From positions 62,001-126,000 of the forward strand of contig JAJYQA010000029.1 in the NCBI GenBank assembly GCA_021794835.1: 64,000 nucleotides of DNA. The letters are read 5' to 3'. The notes under the pieces were generated by a model that ran no database searches, had not been told where the DNA came from, and was given only the letters and a program-made list of their open reading frames with translations. Below are positions 25,692 through 34,193 of this stretch, in pieces (positions within the stretch are counted from its first letter, which is position 1; every line of letters starts with the position of its first letter). The DNA comes from Actinomycetes bacterium. GTDB lineage: Bacteria; Actinomycetota; Aquicultoria; Aquicultorales; Aquicultoraceae. A program made the position numbers and the translations under genes.

Positions 25692-26270
25692 ATGATAAAT
25701 AGATCGATCGATACAAGCCGTAGTTGTGGGGGAAGTTCGTTGCAAAGGACTGATGCCGAGCTAATTCGGCGTTCTCGTGAGGCGGACGGTGATGCATTTG
25801 CAGAACTCGTCCGCCGCTACGAAAAGCGGGTGTTCGGGATAGTTTACCGCATGCTAGACGATTATGCAGAGGCAACCGACATCACGCAGGAGACTTTTAT
25901 CAAAACTTATACTCACCTCGATCAATTCGATGATGAGCGGCCGTTCATGCCATGGCTGGCGACGATTGCACTTAACCTCGCAAGAAATTCACTTGCAAGC
26001 ATCTGGGCTAAGCGGCAGGCGTTGGACGACGACTTGTCGTCTAATACGGACGAGTTCACGTGTCTTGAAGTGCTAGACGAGGTGCAGTCTGTTCTTAGCC
26101 ATCTTACGCCGGAACAGCGCGAAGTAATTGTGCTACGGCATATATCAGACCTTACCTACGAAGCTATCGCCGAGGCAACCGGTGAGAAGGTATCGACAGT
26201 CAAGAGCCGTTTATTTGAAGCAAGACAGCGAATTAAGTTATTACGGATACATGAGGAGGCCAAGCTATGA
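25692..26270 (+). CDS. ECF-type RNA polymerase sigma factor
   Basis: This 192-residue protein has sigma region 2 (AFAELVRRYEKRVFGIVYRM, then EATDITQETFIKTYTHLDQF) and region 4 (LTPEQREVIVLRHISDLTYE, ending VSTVKSRLFEARQRIKLL), the two-domain layout of extracytoplasmic-function sigma factors. It overlaps the anti-sigma gene by four bases and belongs to a unit with the exporter genes upstream and the polymer-forming protein downstream, which may be its targets. Confidence 0.93.
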   Translation: MINRSIDTSRSCGGSSLQRTDAELIRRSREADGDAFAELVRRYEKRVFGIVYRMLDDYAEATDITQETFIKTYTHLDQFDDERPFMPWLATIALNLARNSLASIWAKRQALDDDLSSNTDEFTCLEVLDEVQSVLSHLTPEQREVIVLRHISDLTYEAIAEATGEKVSTVKSRLFEARQRIKLLRIHEEAKL

Positions 26271-26812
26271 TGTGTTTAAGCGACGATGAACTACAAATGC
26301 TAGCCGACAATGCACTTGATAAAAAAGATCGCACGCGGGCCTTATCGCATATCAAGAGCTGTGCGCATTGCCAGGAGCAATACACTCAAATCCAATCGGT
26401 TTTCACTTTTCTCGAGAGTGAGCCAGCAGTTAACCTACCGGCAGGGTTTGCCGATGCAGTAGCAGCGTGCGCGGTTGGTAAGTATCCGCCATTGGCGGAT
26501 ACCCGGTTAAATATCTCAGTTGCACAGCCAGTACCCACAAATCAAGTGCGCACCAAGCGTATGCAAAATCGCATTAAAGATATAGCTATCGCCGCAGTTG
26601 TGGCAATCACACTATCTATTTTACTAAACTGGCTTAGCAGCAACTCGCTCGGTACGGCAGTCGATGCTTTAGGCTATGATCTTGACACGATGGATATCCC
26701 ATTCGCCTACGCCATGCTGCTATTTACGCTTACCATCGGCGTTTTTGTGATCGATGCCTTCATGTATCGTCGATTTAATAAATTAAATATCCATGGAAGG
26801 GATAGAAAGTGA
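26267..26812 (+). CDS. Membrane anti-sigma factor with zinc-finger (ZAS) domain
   Basis: This 181-residue protein begins with an anti-sigma zinc domain: HIKSCAHCQEQY gives the H-x3-C-x2-C motif (about residues 26-33). After a linker two membrane helices follow (IAIAAVVAITLSILLNWL and YAMLLFTLTIGVFVIDAFMY). It would hold the ECF sigma factor encoded by the overlapping gene upstream until an envelope or redox signal arrives. The zinc motif suggests thiol/redox or envelope sensing; which one is not visible. Confidence 0.85.
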   Translation: MMCLSDDELQMLADNALDKKDRTRALSHIKSCAHCQEQYTQIQSVFTFLESEPAVNLPAGFADAVAACAVGKYPPLADTRLNISVAQPVPTNQVRTKRMQNRIKDIAIAAVVAITLSILLNWLSSNSLGTAVDALGYDLDTMDIPFAYAMLLFTLTIGVFVIDAFMYRRFNKLNIHGRDRK

Positions 26813-27762
26813 GCAGGAAGGCAGTCTTGGTAATTATCATAGTACTCGCTATTTTGGCGGTAATCGGTTCTGTTTTTATGGGACGCCTCCCAACAATCTC
26901 TCGATGGCATCCATTGGCACCTAGAAATGACTTCTCCATGGTCTTAAGGGGCAAAAACTTAACAGTTGCGCCTGGCAAAACTATCAACGGCGGTATCTTG
27001 GTAATTGGCGCCGATGCGCGCATACATGGAGATGTGCAGGGCTCGGTTATCGTACGAAACGGCAACCTAACGGTTTATTCCGGCGGGAAGGTACAGGGGG
27101 ATGCTGTAGCGGTTGGCGGGCGGCTTCATATTGCCGATAACGCTGTGGTCTTGGGTAAAAGGATATTGGCCGAGCAATCGATATTCGGACCACCAGGTCA
27201 CGAATTTGGCCCAGTACCGAAGCACAGATTTGGCCTACAGGGACTTAAATTTGGGATGCGCGTTTACAGGTTTGGCCCTGGGAGGGGCTTCGGACCAAAC
27301 TTTCTGATCGGCTCGGGGATTCGCTTATTTATTATGCTGTTCACCCTGGGCGTCTTCGTCGGGTTCTCGATACTTTTTGCAAAGGTACGGCCAGAACTGC
27401 TTAAGCGGGCTGGCAATACGATTGTTGATAGAACACTTGCTACGGTTCTCATTGGCTCAGCCGCGCTCGCCATTTTGTTCTTGGCGACCAATGTGGTTAG
27501 AATTTTCATCGGTTTTCCGGTGATTGCATTACTGGGCCTTGCCTTGAGCATTCTTATACTGGTACCGGCGATAATTCCCGCGCACGTGATTGGCGTAGCA
27601 ATTGGACGCCAACTCAGCGAAAAGTACGGCTTCATAAAGCAGACTGCTCTTGGAGCACTGCTAGTTGGCTTATCTATATTTCTGCCTTTTCTTGGCGGTT
27701 TCATCTTAATAGCATTTTCGGCAGTTGGCATCGGATCCCTGCTAGTACAGCATCACCGATAA
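26809..27762 (+). CDS. Membrane protein with bactofilin-like (polymer-forming) domain
   Basis: This 317-residue protein has an N-terminal membrane helix, a right-handed beta-helix-like segment (GKTINGGILVIGADARIHGD, VQGSVIVRNGNLTVYSGG, VQGDAVAVGGRLHIADNAVV) of the polymer-forming/bactofilin type and four membrane spans in the C-terminal half. GTG 26809 overlaps the anti-sigma stop. Such proteins often follow ECF sigma/anti-sigma pairs and may respond to envelope stress; the precise function is unknown. Confidence 0.78.
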   Translation: MSRKAVLVIIIVLAILAVIGSVFMGRLPTISRWHPLAPRNDFSMVLRGKNLTVAPGKTINGGILVIGADARIHGDVQGSVIVRNGNLTVYSGGKVQGDAVAVGGRLHIADNAVVLGKRILAEQSIFGPPGHEFGPVPKHRFGLQGLKFGMRVYRFGPGRGFGPNFLIGSGIRLFIMLFTLGVFVGFSILFAKVRPELLKRAGNTIVDRTLATVLIGSAALAILFLATNVVRIFIGFPVIALLGLALSILILVPAIIPAHVIGVAIGRQLSEKYGFIKQTALGALLVGLSIFLPFLGGFILIAFSAVGIGSLLVQHHR

Positions 27763-27890
27763 AATGGCGGTTTATCATACAGACTACCTATCAGTAACCA
27801 ATAGTGTGAGTGCGCTAAATCTAAAAATTTCTATCAAATAACCAGGAACGACATTATACTAAAGGTAGAGTTATTTAGGAGGCGAAAGAA

Positions 27891-28100
27891 ATGACCGCAG
27901 AAAAACTGCTTTACGAATATAGAGAGCTGGAAAAAAGGGCCGGTGAGTTAAAGGGGAGGCTTCGTTGCGGCGGTGAGTGTGACGGTTTGTGCGTAACACC
28001 TGAAGTATGGCAGGCCAAACAGGATTTGATTGAAGTTACCATGAGAATGGATGAGATAAACGAAGACCTGGGTCGTGAGAAAAAGCTGGCGTATTATTAA
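27891..28100 (+). CDS. Small coiled-coil protein of unknown function
   Basis: A 69-residue, mostly helical protein (KLLYEYRELEKRAGELKGRL) with three cysteines in a CGGECDGLC cluster that could bind a metal. AGGAGG at 27877-27882 sets ATG 27891, and a -10-like TATACT lies near 27856. A terminator follows at 28129, so it is a monocistronic gene. I do not recognise the family. Confidence 0.7.
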   Translation: MTAEKLLYEYRELEKRAGELKGRLRCGGECDGLCVTPEVWQAKQDLIEVTMRMDEINEDLGREKKLAYY

Positions 28101-28128
28101 TCCAGCTAAAGCAGCTCTCAGTAGGATT

Positions 28129-28163
28129 AGACGACCAGGAGTCTTACCTCTGGTCGTCTTTTA
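28129..28163 (+). terminator. Rho-independent terminator
   Basis: AGACGACCAG with one bulged G, loop TCTTAC, CTCTGGTCGTCT and a TTTT run; ends the small coiled-coil gene. Confidence 0.85.
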
Positions 28164-28266
28164 TGTACACAGGTCCGGTTGCTTCGCCAAGTATTCCTAG
28201 TGATAATGGCTACCCTCGTTAACAAATTTATATCCAGGGAACATTTCAGATATGGGGGAATGAGCC

Positions 28267-28584
28267 ATGGTTGGAGAGAATAGACGGATTTTAATAATAT
28301 TAGGGGACAACTTTAACGCAGATGTCTTTCATGAGATAAAGGACTGTCTAAAAAGTGTAGGCATTACCGTAGTTATCGGTGCGGTAAAACGGGATATAGA
28401 GCTAATCGATAACAAAGGAAACGAGCTTATACGGCCAGATATCGGGATTGAAGCCCACGGCGGACGTTACGAAAACGAGCCGGTCTGGGTCGACGGGAAC
28501 TTAATCACAGGCCGTATGCTCGAAGACCTGCCGGCTTTTTGCAAAACGCTAATAGATGAGATAAGGTTAAATCCGGCGGCGTAA
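28267..28584 (+). CDS. Internally truncated DJ-1/PfpI-like protein
   Basis: This 105-residue protein has the first strand-helix of the DJ-1/PfpI fold (RRILIILGDNFNADVFHEIK) and the family's last part (ENEPVWVDGNLITGRMLEDL), but about 70 residues between them, including the nucleophile elbow, are absent. Compared with the full-length paralogues at 49307 and 50013 the deletion is internal and in frame. It keeps a good start (ATG 28267) and its frame is intact, so it may still be made as a half-domain or be a relic. Catalysis is not expected. Confidence 0.65.
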   Translation: MVGENRRILIILGDNFNADVFHEIKDCLKSVGITVVIGAVKRDIELIDNKGNELIRPDIGIEAHGGRYENEPVWVDGNLITGRMLEDLPAFCKTLIDEIRLNPAA

Positions 28585-28669
28585 TAGCAGCTAGTAATTT
28601 CCTTTTGCCGATAACTTCGCCCATTGGTTAAAATACTAATCAACATGTAAAAACAAATGCAAGGAATGA

Positions 28670-30673
28670 TTGATTATTAGCATTATTGGCATAGATGTCG
28701 GCGGGACGTTTACCGACTTCGTTCTCTGGAGGGATGGGCAGCGTACCATCCATAAAGTATTATCCACCCACCCGGAACCGGAAATTGGCGTTATAGAAGG
28801 CCTCGAAGAGCTTGGCTTAATGCGGGGTAATATCCTGGATGTTGATATCGTGCACGGCTCAACGATCGCAACCAACGCACTTCTTGAGCGAAAAGGCGCG
28901 AGGGTTGCGCTGATAACCACCCAGGGCTTTGAAGATATCATCGACATAGGTCGCCAGAACCGCCCCGAGCTCTATAGCTTCTGGATGGATACACCAACGC
29001 CGCTTGTTAAAAAAGATTGCCGGCTTGGAGTGGCCGAGCGGATTGGCTCACGCGGCGAGACCGTGCGCCTGCTGGATATCTCCCAGCTCGACACCTTAGT
29101 CCAAAAATTAAAAGAGAAGAATATTGACGCCGTCGCGGTATGTTTTCTATTTTCCTTCCTCAACCCAGCACATGAGCAAGTGGTTGAGAAACGTCTTGCA
29201 GATAGCGGGTTTTTCGTCTCGGCATCATATAAAATACTTCCCGAGTATCGTGAATACGAGCGGTTTTCAACGACGATTATCAACGCATTCGTAACACCGC
29301 TTGTTGCAGGTTACTTGGATAGGTTATCAACTGGGCTGGGACCTGATCTATCAGGCAACCTGCGCATAATGCAATCTAATGGCGGCTTGGCCTCAGCGGC
29401 TTCCATAGCAAAGCAAGCCGTGCAGACTATTCTGTCAGGCCCGGCGGGAGGCGCCGTCGCCGCCAATGAGCTAGGTAAGCTCACCGGCACGCGCCGGCTC
29501 ATCTCATTTGATATGGGCGGCACATCAACTGATGTTGGTTTAATCGATGGGAACATCCAATTTACGACCGAGTTTAACCTGGATGGCTCACCAATAAAAA
29601 TCCCGATGGTTGATATTAATACGGTGGGTGCGGGCGGCGGCTCGATCGCCTGGGTTGACGCGGGCGGCGTGCTACAAGTAGGGCCTGAGAGCGCGGGCTC
29701 CGACCCAGGCCCTGTAGCCTACGGCAAGGGAGATAAACCAACGATTACCGATGCCAACGTTGTCTTGAGAAGATTGCACCCCGGGCATTTCTTAGGTGGT
29801 AGGCAAAGGCTCGACACAGAGCAGGCAAGGAGAGCCATCTCAAAACTGGCTGATGAATGCAGTTTAGACATGCTATCTGCTGCCGACGGAATCATTCGTA
29901 TTGCGGTATCTAACATGCAAAAGGCGATTAGAAGGATATCCGTAGAGAGAGGATACGACCTGCGTGACTTTACCCTGGTTGCTTTTGGGGGAGCCGGGCC
30001 GATGCACGCCTGCGAGATGGCCGAGGCCACGCTTATCCCAAAGGTCTTAATCCCGCAAAACCCGGGGGTGTTTTCCGCTCTTGGGATGACTGTCTCCGAT
30101 GTTATAAAGGATTATTCGAAATCTACTCTAATGAGGCAAGATGCACTTGCCGCAAAGGTACTTGAAGAAATATTTACCCCACTTATTGATACCGCACGGG
30201 CTGATCTCGCGCTCGAAGGCTTCGATTCCGACTCTATAGAACTTGAGACATATCTTGATATAAGATACGTTGGACAATCCTTTGAATTAACTATACCGCT
30301 CGAAGACTTCTCAGACGGCTTCATTACGGCCTTCCACAAAATGCATGAGGAAAGGTACGGGCATTCGAGCCCGCAAGAAGAAATCGAACTGGTGGCAGCA
30401 AGAGTAAGGGCAGTCGGAATACGAAAAAAGCCCGACGAGGCAACAACGCAAAAATCGTCCGGCCAGGCAACGCCGATTCTTACAACCAAAGTCTACTTTA
30501 ACGGCTGGCATGAGACACCGTGCTATAACCGTGAAAACTTGTTTAGCGGACACAAAATAACCGGCCCTGCTCTCATCTTCCAACTTGACGCAACAACCGT
30601 CATCCCACCAAATTGGGAAGCGATGGTTGATGCGTTTGGTAACTTAATTCTTCAAGTAAAAGTAAAGAGGTGA
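28670..30673 (+). CDS. hyuA: Hydantoinase/oxoprolinase subunit A
   Basis: This 667-residue protein has the actin-like ATPase start IGIDVGGTFTDFVLW, the second phosphate motif ISFDMGGTSTDVGLIDG and the HyuA middle and C-terminal blocks (INTVGAGGGSIAWVD, FTLVAFGGAGPMHACEMAEA). With HyuB it catalyses ATP-dependent opening of a hydantoin, 5-oxoproline or related ring. The start is a TTG at 28670 preceded by AAGGA. It overlaps the hyuB start by four bases, a classic coupled pair. The true substrate cannot be told. Confidence 0.9.
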   Translation: MIISIIGIDVGGTFTDFVLWRDGQRTIHKVLSTHPEPEIGVIEGLEELGLMRGNILDVDIVHGSTIATNALLERKGARVALITTQGFEDIIDIGRQNRPELYSFWMDTPTPLVKKDCRLGVAERIGSRGETVRLLDISQLDTLVQKLKEKNIDAVAVCFLFSFLNPAHEQVVEKRLADSGFFVSASYKILPEYREYERFSTTIINAFVTPLVAGYLDRLSTGLGPDLSGNLRIMQSNGGLASAASIAKQAVQTILSGPAGGAVAANELGKLTGTRRLISFDMGGTSTDVGLIDGNIQFTTEFNLDGSPIKIPMVDINTVGAGGGSIAWVDAGGVLQVGPESAGSDPGPVAYGKGDKPTITDANVVLRRLHPGHFLGGRQRLDTEQARRAISKLADECSLDMLSAADGIIRIAVSNMQKAIRRISVERGYDLRDFTLVAFGGAGPMHACEMAEATLIPKVLIPQNPGVFSALGMTVSDVIKDYSKSTLMRQDALAAKVLEEIFTPLIDTARADLALEGFDSDSIELETYLDIRYVGQSFELTIPLEDFSDGFITAFHKMHEERYGHSSPQEEIELVAARVRAVGIRKKPDEATTQKSSGQATPILTTKVYFNGWHETPCYNRENLFSGHKITGPALIFQLDATTVIPPNWEAMVDAFGNLILQVKVKR

Positions 30674-32253
30674 CATTCATTTCGAGCACAATAAAAACCG
30701 ATCCCATATCAATACAGATATTCGCAAACCTCTTCGCCTCGATTGCCGAGGAGATGGGTGTTACTCTTGGGCGAACCGCCTACTCAGCTAATATCAAGGA
30801 GCGGCGCGACTACTCCTGCGCAATTTTCAATAAGGACTTGGACCTAATTGCAGAAGGCTCACATATACCGGTCCATTTAGGTGCAATGCCCTTGAGTCTT
30901 TTTGCTACGGCTAGACATTTCGATTTTAATCCCGGGGATGTAATTATACTAAACGATCCTTTTACCGGCGGCACACATCTTCCTGATATCACGCTTATCA
31001 CGCCTATCTTCTTTAACGCACAGTTAGTTGGTTTTGCGGCAAGCCGGGCGCATCATGCCGATGTTGGAAGCCGCTTCCCCGGCTCGATGGGCTTAAGCCG
31101 CACGATAGATGAGGAAGGGGTTCGTATTCCCCCGCTAAAGCTGGTTGAAGACGGAAAGATGGACAAAAACCTTCTCAGCTCACTTCTTCAAAGGATGAGA
31201 AACCCGAAAGAGCGGCTCGGCGATTTAAAAGCCCAGCTTGCCGCAAACGAGATCGGAAAAAACCGCTTTGTCAGCCTGATTGAAAAATATGGCCTTGATG
31301 AGGTAAATAAGCAGATCAATAACCTTTTAACATATACGCGCTTTCACACCGAGAGACTGATCGAGTCCATCCCCGATGGGTCCTACTCATATACCGACTA
31401 TCTCGACGACGACGGATTTGGCAACGGGCCGTTAAAGATTGCCGCAACGATTACGGTTGATGGCAGTTGGGCGACGATTGACTTTAACGGTACAGATAAG
31501 CAAACAGAGGGTTGTGTAAATGCTCCCTTTGCAGTAACGCTAAGCGCGGCCTATTATGTCTTCCGCTGCCTGCTGCCGCCGGGCGTGCCGGCAAACGGCG
31601 GCACATTTCTGCCCCTTTCAATAAAGCCGCCAAGGGGTACACTGGTCGGCGCAGCCTACCCAGTTGGCGTCGCTGCGGGGAACGTTGAGACATCACAGCG
31701 AATAGTCGATGTCCTTTTGGGCGCACTTGCTCAGGCAATCCCTGGTAAAATACCTGCAGCAAGCCAGGGGACGATGAATAATTTATCCTTTGGGTTTGTA
31801 AAGCAAGATGGTGGCGAGCATACTTATTACGAAACAATTGGTGGCGGAATGGGTGCATATCCTGGTAAGATGGGTTTGAGCGGTATGCATACGCATATGA
31901 CCAACACGCTTAATACGCCGATTGAGGCCATCGAGCTTTCCTATCCGGTAAGGATAGTAAAGTACGGGTTGCGCGAAGGCTCGGGCGGCGACGGAGTGGC
32001 AAACGGCGGCGATGGCGTCATCCGCTCAATCGAGTTCTTAGCGGATAGTACGGTTTCGGTACTCTCAGAAAGGCGGGTTAATGCACCATATGGGCTGGAT
32101 GGCGGCAAGCCCGGAAAACCCGGGCGGAATACGCTAATCCGCAATGGAAAAGCAACCAATTTGCCAGGTAAATCATCATTTGAAGCAAAAGCGGGGGATA
32201 TTATAACTATCGAGACCCCCGGTGGAGGCGGCTATGGAAAACCAAGTTCTTAG
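30670..32253 (+). CDS. hyuB: Hydantoinase/oxoprolinase subunit B
   Basis: This 527-residue partner of HyuA has the typical blocks QIFANLFASIAEEMGVTLGR, AIFNKDLDLIAEGSHIPVHL and DVIILNDPFTGGTHLPDITL, and ends with TIETPGGGGYGKP. It starts with GTG 30670 overlapping the hyuA stop, after AAAGAGG. Its 3' end overlaps the start of the RDD gene, so the three are one operon. Confidence 0.9.
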   Translation: MTFISSTIKTDPISIQIFANLFASIAEEMGVTLGRTAYSANIKERRDYSCAIFNKDLDLIAEGSHIPVHLGAMPLSLFATARHFDFNPGDVIILNDPFTGGTHLPDITLITPIFFNAQLVGFAASRAHHADVGSRFPGSMGLSRTIDEEGVRIPPLKLVEDGKMDKNLLSSLLQRMRNPKERLGDLKAQLAANEIGKNRFVSLIEKYGLDEVNKQINNLLTYTRFHTERLIESIPDGSYSYTDYLDDDGFGNGPLKIAATITVDGSWATIDFNGTDKQTEGCVNAPFAVTLSAAYYVFRCLLPPGVPANGGTFLPLSIKPPRGTLVGAAYPVGVAAGNVETSQRIVDVLLGALAQAIPGKIPAASQGTMNNLSFGFVKQDGGEHTYYETIGGGMGAYPGKMGLSGMHTHMTNTLNTPIEAIELSYPVRIVKYGLREGSGGDGVANGGDGVIRSIEFLADSTVSVLSERRVNAPYGLDGGKPGKPGRNTLIRNGKATNLPGKSSFEAKAGDIITIETPGGGGYGKPSS

Positions 32254-32722
32254 AGATCAGATTGTCGGTGATCTGATCACCGACTACGAGTTTGCAAGCC
32301 CCTTGCGAAGGGCAGCAGCTTTCTTAATAGACGGGTTTTTGGTCATCCTTATCCTTAGCCTAACCATACTTCATCCCAATACATTCTCCGGCATTATCAA
32401 TATACAGGCCGTCATAGTCGTCATCGCTCTAATTCTCTACGAGGGTATTTTCGCCTATTATTGCAGCTCGACGCTTGGCAAGTTTCTCATGGGGATTAAA
32501 ATAGTTGACCACCATACGCATAAAAAACCATCTCTTCTTAAATGTTTTATCCGACCCTGGGCAAAATTACTTTTCGGGCTCTGGATTATCAACAGCGAGT
32601 TTATCTACATCATCTTACTGCTGCTTTCTGCTTTTAATTACCTAAAGATGGCAACTGATGATGAATACCGAGCCATCCACGATAAAATTGCAGGGACTGA
32701 AGCATTAAAAATTATCCGCTAA
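32234..32722 (+). CDS. RDD-family membrane protein
   Basis: This protein of about 162 residues has the RDD pattern: ASPLRRAAAFLIDGFLVILI (R-x-x-A-x-x-I-D), a middle span, GKFLMGIKIVDHHTHKKPSL and a last span with a D-D-E-Y-R-A-I-H-D-K-I-A-G-T end. RDD proteins are three- or four-span membrane proteins; some are transporters. ATG 32234 is chosen for the overlapping GGAGG. It overlaps the end of hyuB by about 20 bases and may transport or help handle the hydantoinase substrate. Confidence 0.8.
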   Translation: MENQVLRDQIVGDLITDYEFASPLRRAAAFLIDGFLVILILSLTILHPNTFSGIINIQAVIVVIALILYEGIFAYYCSSTLGKFLMGIKIVDHHTHKKPSLLKCFIRPWAKLLFGLWIINSEFIYIILLLLSAFNYLKMATDDEYRAIHDKIAGTEALKIIR

Positions 32723-32844
32723 CCCGCCTCTATCCAGCGGTTGCCTAATTTATCAGGCGCGCACTTGCACAACCTATAGATTTATCAGGCGCGAAAAGGC
32801 CAAAAGGCAAAAACAAGTCTCCCCTTTTTAAAAATCCTCTTGAT

Positions 32845-32864
32845 TATATATACTAGTATATATA
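32845..32864. promoter_or_regulatory. Palindromic operator for the PadR regulator
   Basis: A perfect 20-bp palindrome TATATATACTAGTATATATA stands 26 bases before padR and overlaps the expected -10 region. PadR regulators usually repress their own operon through such A/T-rich palindromes. An imperfect direct repeat TTTATCAGGCGCG occurs twice just upstream (about 32749 and 32779). Confidence 0.65.
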
Positions 32865-32889
32865 AAATAATACCCAAGGGGGTTAGTCT

Positions 32890-33474
32890 ATGTCCGTAAA
32901 GCACGGTTTGTTGGGGCTTCTTGCCCGCAAGCCCCAAAACGGCTATGAGCTAAAAAATGCATTCGATGAGATAGCGGGCGGTTTTTGGGATGTTAACTTC
33001 GGCCAGATCTACAGCACCATTGATCGTTTGGTAAAGGACGGCTTAATTACTGCATCTTCTGAGGACGCCGAAGGTGTCGAACGAAGGGTATATCAAATTA
33101 CCCAAAAAGGTATCCAAGAATTTAAAGATTGGTTAGATAAACCATCTGCTAAGGTAAGGCCGCTTCGCGATGAGATCTTTGTAAAGCTTGCGTTCATGTA
33201 TCCATTTGATAAGGAAGCGATATTGCAGCTTCTTGCCGAGCAGCGCCAGCTATATCTAGCGAAGATGGCCGAGCTTACGCGTAAGAAATACCTTCTCTCA
33301 AGGCAAGGCGGCAGCCGGGATATGCTGATGACCGACCTACTTCTTGACGCCGCGCTTTTCCATGCCGAGGCCGATGTTAAGTGGCTTGAGCACTGTGAGG
33401 CAAAGCTTCGCGGGTTTGAGAGCATCCAACGTGAAGAAGCGCTTGAAAACGATGAGATTGGGCTTGACCAATAA
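32890..33474 (+). CDS. PadR-family transcriptional regulator
   Basis: This 194-residue regulator starts MSVKHGLLGLLARKPQNGYE followed by NFGQIYSTIDRLVKDGLI and VERRVYQITQKG, the PadR winged helix, then a helical C-terminal dimerisation domain with the Vir-C1-like pattern. It sits directly before the ABC exporter operon (15-base gap) with a palindrome ahead of it, the layout of PadR-controlled drug or antimicrobial peptide exporters. Confidence 0.93.
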   Translation: MSVKHGLLGLLARKPQNGYELKNAFDEIAGGFWDVNFGQIYSTIDRLVKDGLITASSEDAEGVERRVYQITQKGIQEFKDWLDKPSAKVRPLRDEIFVKLAFMYPFDKEAILQLLAEQRQLYLAKMAELTRKKYLLSRQGGSRDMLMTDLLLDAALFHAEADVKWLEHCEAKLRGFESIQREEALENDEIGLDQ

Positions 33475-33488
33475 AGGGGTGAAGGTGG

Positions 33489-34193
33489 ATGGCAAATAAA
33501 GTCGAGGTAAAAGATGTCTTTAAGACTTACAAGAGAGGAAAGGCTGAATTTCACGCGCTAAATGGGATCTCGCTTTCAATTAAAGAAGGTGAGTTTCTTG
33601 CTGTTATGGGCCCGTCAGGTTCGGGTAAATCGACGCTTCTTCATCTTATCGGTGCATTAGATAAACCAACATCGGGTGAGGTTTTTATTGATGGCGTGTC
33701 TCTGTCATTGCTTGGCGATGATGCACTAAGCCAGATTCGCCGTGAGAAAGTGGGCTTTATCTTTCAGCAATTTAATCTACTTCCTACACTTACCGCACGC
33801 GAAAACATCCTTCTTCCCTTAAGGATTGCCGGCAAATCATCGCGTGAGACAGAGAGGTATGCCGACGAGGTTATAGAGGCGGTTGGTCTTACTAACTGGA
33901 GCAGCAACCTTCCCGAAGAAATGTCGGGAGGCCAGATGCAGCGAGTCGGTATCGCCCGCGCGCTTGCTATTCGTCCATCAATAATCCTTGCCGATGAGCC
34001 AACCGGAAACCTCGACTCAAAAACCAGCGAGGAAATCCTAAACCTCCTAAAAGATTGCCAGGAGCAATTTAAGCAAACAATCATCATGGTAATCCACGAT
34101 GCCAAAGCCGCAGCCTACGGCGATCGGATAATCAGGTTAAAAGACGGCCAGATCGACGAGGAAGTGGAGGCATACAGTGCTAACCTTATTTAA
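33489..34193 (+). CDS. ABC transporter ATPase, LolD/MacB type
   Basis: This 234-residue ATPase carries Walker A GPSGSGKST, Q-loop FIFQQFNLLPTL, signature MSGGQMQRVGIARALA, Walker B IILADEPTGNLDS and H-loop MVIHDA. It pairs with the FtsX-type permease encoded by the overlapping gene downstream and is probably repressed by PadR. Its end overlaps the permease GTG by 17 bases. Confidence 0.93.
   Translation: MANKVEVKDVFKTYKRGKAEFHALNGISLSIKEGEFLAVMGPSGSGKSTLLHLIGALDKPTSGEVFIDGVSLSLLGDDALSQIRREKVGFIFQQFNLLPTLTARENILLPLRIAGKSSRETERYADEVIEAVGLTNWSSNLPEEMSGGQMQRVGIARALAIRPSIILADEPTGNLDSKTSEEILNLLKDCQEQFKQTIIMVIHDAKAAAYGDRIIRLKDGQIDEEVEAYSANLI

Noticed and set aside
32749..32795. Direct repeat TTTATCAGGCGCG upstream of padR
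   Set aside because: Only two imperfectly placed copies with no symmetry; noted with the PadR operator but not claimed as a separate element.
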